Below are positions 63,876 through 64,000 of a stretch of 64,000 nt of DNA, piece by piece (position 1 is the stretch's first letter; every line of letters starts with the position of its first letter). This stretch comes from JAKVCB01 sp963578605 (GTDB taxonomy: Bacteria > Planctomycetota > Planctomycetia > Pirellulales > Lacipirellulaceae): the NCBI GenBank assembly GCA_963578605.1, contig CAUZEA010000016.1, positions 8,763 to 72,762 of the forward strand. Reading direction: 5' to 3'. The position numbers and the translations under genes were made by a program. Below the pieces are notes generated by a model. That model was not told the origin of the DNA and did not search any database. It saw only the letters and a list, made by a program, of their open reading frames with translations.

Positions 63876-64000
63876 TGACCTGCCCCCTTCAACCGAGTCC
63901 AGAACGGAAGTGATAATCCGTTGAATTGGACATATTTTGAAGGAGGGCATTCGATGGCACGAGGTAAGAAGTACCGAGCGGAAGAGATCATCCCGAAGCT
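63876..64000 (+). mobile_element. Left end of an IS3-type insertion sequence (runs off right edge)
   Basis: The putative terminal inverted repeat starts TGACCTGCCCCCTTC at 63876. A short leader and the transposase OrfA start follow. The same end motif is found decayed at 41905. The right end is outside the window. Confidence 0.75.
63954..64000 (+). CDS. IS3-family transposase OrfA (partial)
   Basis: The first 15 codons read MARGKKYRAEEIIPK, the usual start of the small helix-turn-helix OrfA of IS3-family elements. GGAGGG lies about 8 bases before the ATG. The rest is beyond the window edge, so intactness cannot be judged. Confidence 0.78.
   Translation, partial: MARGKKYRAEEIIPK

Overview
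The window looks like a chromosomal segment of a planctomycete, probably a member of the Pirellulales. The evidence is family-level. A giant secreted protein opens with an N-terminal 'LEPLEGRLML' sorting motif. Dockerin-type calcium repeats occur in two exoproteins, one of which also has a PEP-CTERM tail. A DUF1501 protein sits beside a haem-bearing DUF1549/DUF1553 protein, and there is a signal-peptide protein built from CGCEPS repeats. No rRNA, tRNA or CRISPR array was found.

Region 1 (1-20.8 kb) is mostly housekeeping. It holds an Opp/Dpp-type oligopeptide importer (partial), a SpoU RNA methylase, mtaB with a ClpS-like adaptor, an M20 peptidase with serS, and a secreted cysteine-repeat protein with a strong terminator. 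These are followed by ApbE, glmM, a divergent phosphoglycerate-kinase-like protein, a LarA-like/YgfZ pair, an M50 protease, a NUDIX hydrolase, glmS and kdsB. GlmM, GlmS and KdsB feed amino-sugar and Kdo (outer membrane) synthesis.

Region 2 (20.9-26.25 kb) is a surface-glycan cassette: an RmlD-like protein that lacks its catalytic Tyr/Lys, and three family 2 glycosyltransferases. One of these is frameshifted at a homopolymer.

Region 3 (26.25-64 kb) is a carbohydrate-catabolism accessory region. Zn-alcohol dehydrogenase, transaldolase, SMP-30 lactonase, cyclase-family hydrolase, aldehyde dehydrogenase, DapA-type aldolase, aldo/keto reductase and a galactonate-type dehydratase together could form a non-phosphorylative oxidative sugar pathway. 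They sit beside secreted glycan-active proteins (a GH43-like propeller, a GH-like barrel, a clan GH-A enzyme and a sialidase-like protein), an ammonium transporter and an Nramp-fold carrier. The region is bounded on the left by an orphan gene stub (26245) and on the right by an IS3-type element (63876 to the edge).

Region 3 is also strewn with damage. There is an in-frame TGA in the large GH-like gene, an in-frame TAG in a Gfo/Idh/MocA gene, and a GH-like remnant with a TGA. An aminotransferase tail, an IS66 scrap and a solo IS end are also present. The main unusual signal is therefore a catabolic island that appears to be decaying, unless some lesions are assembly errors. Secondary signals are several proteins that keep a fold but lack its catalytic residues (ClpS, PGK, LarA, RmlD and Nramp relatives), and short tandem duplications that recur upstream of genes.
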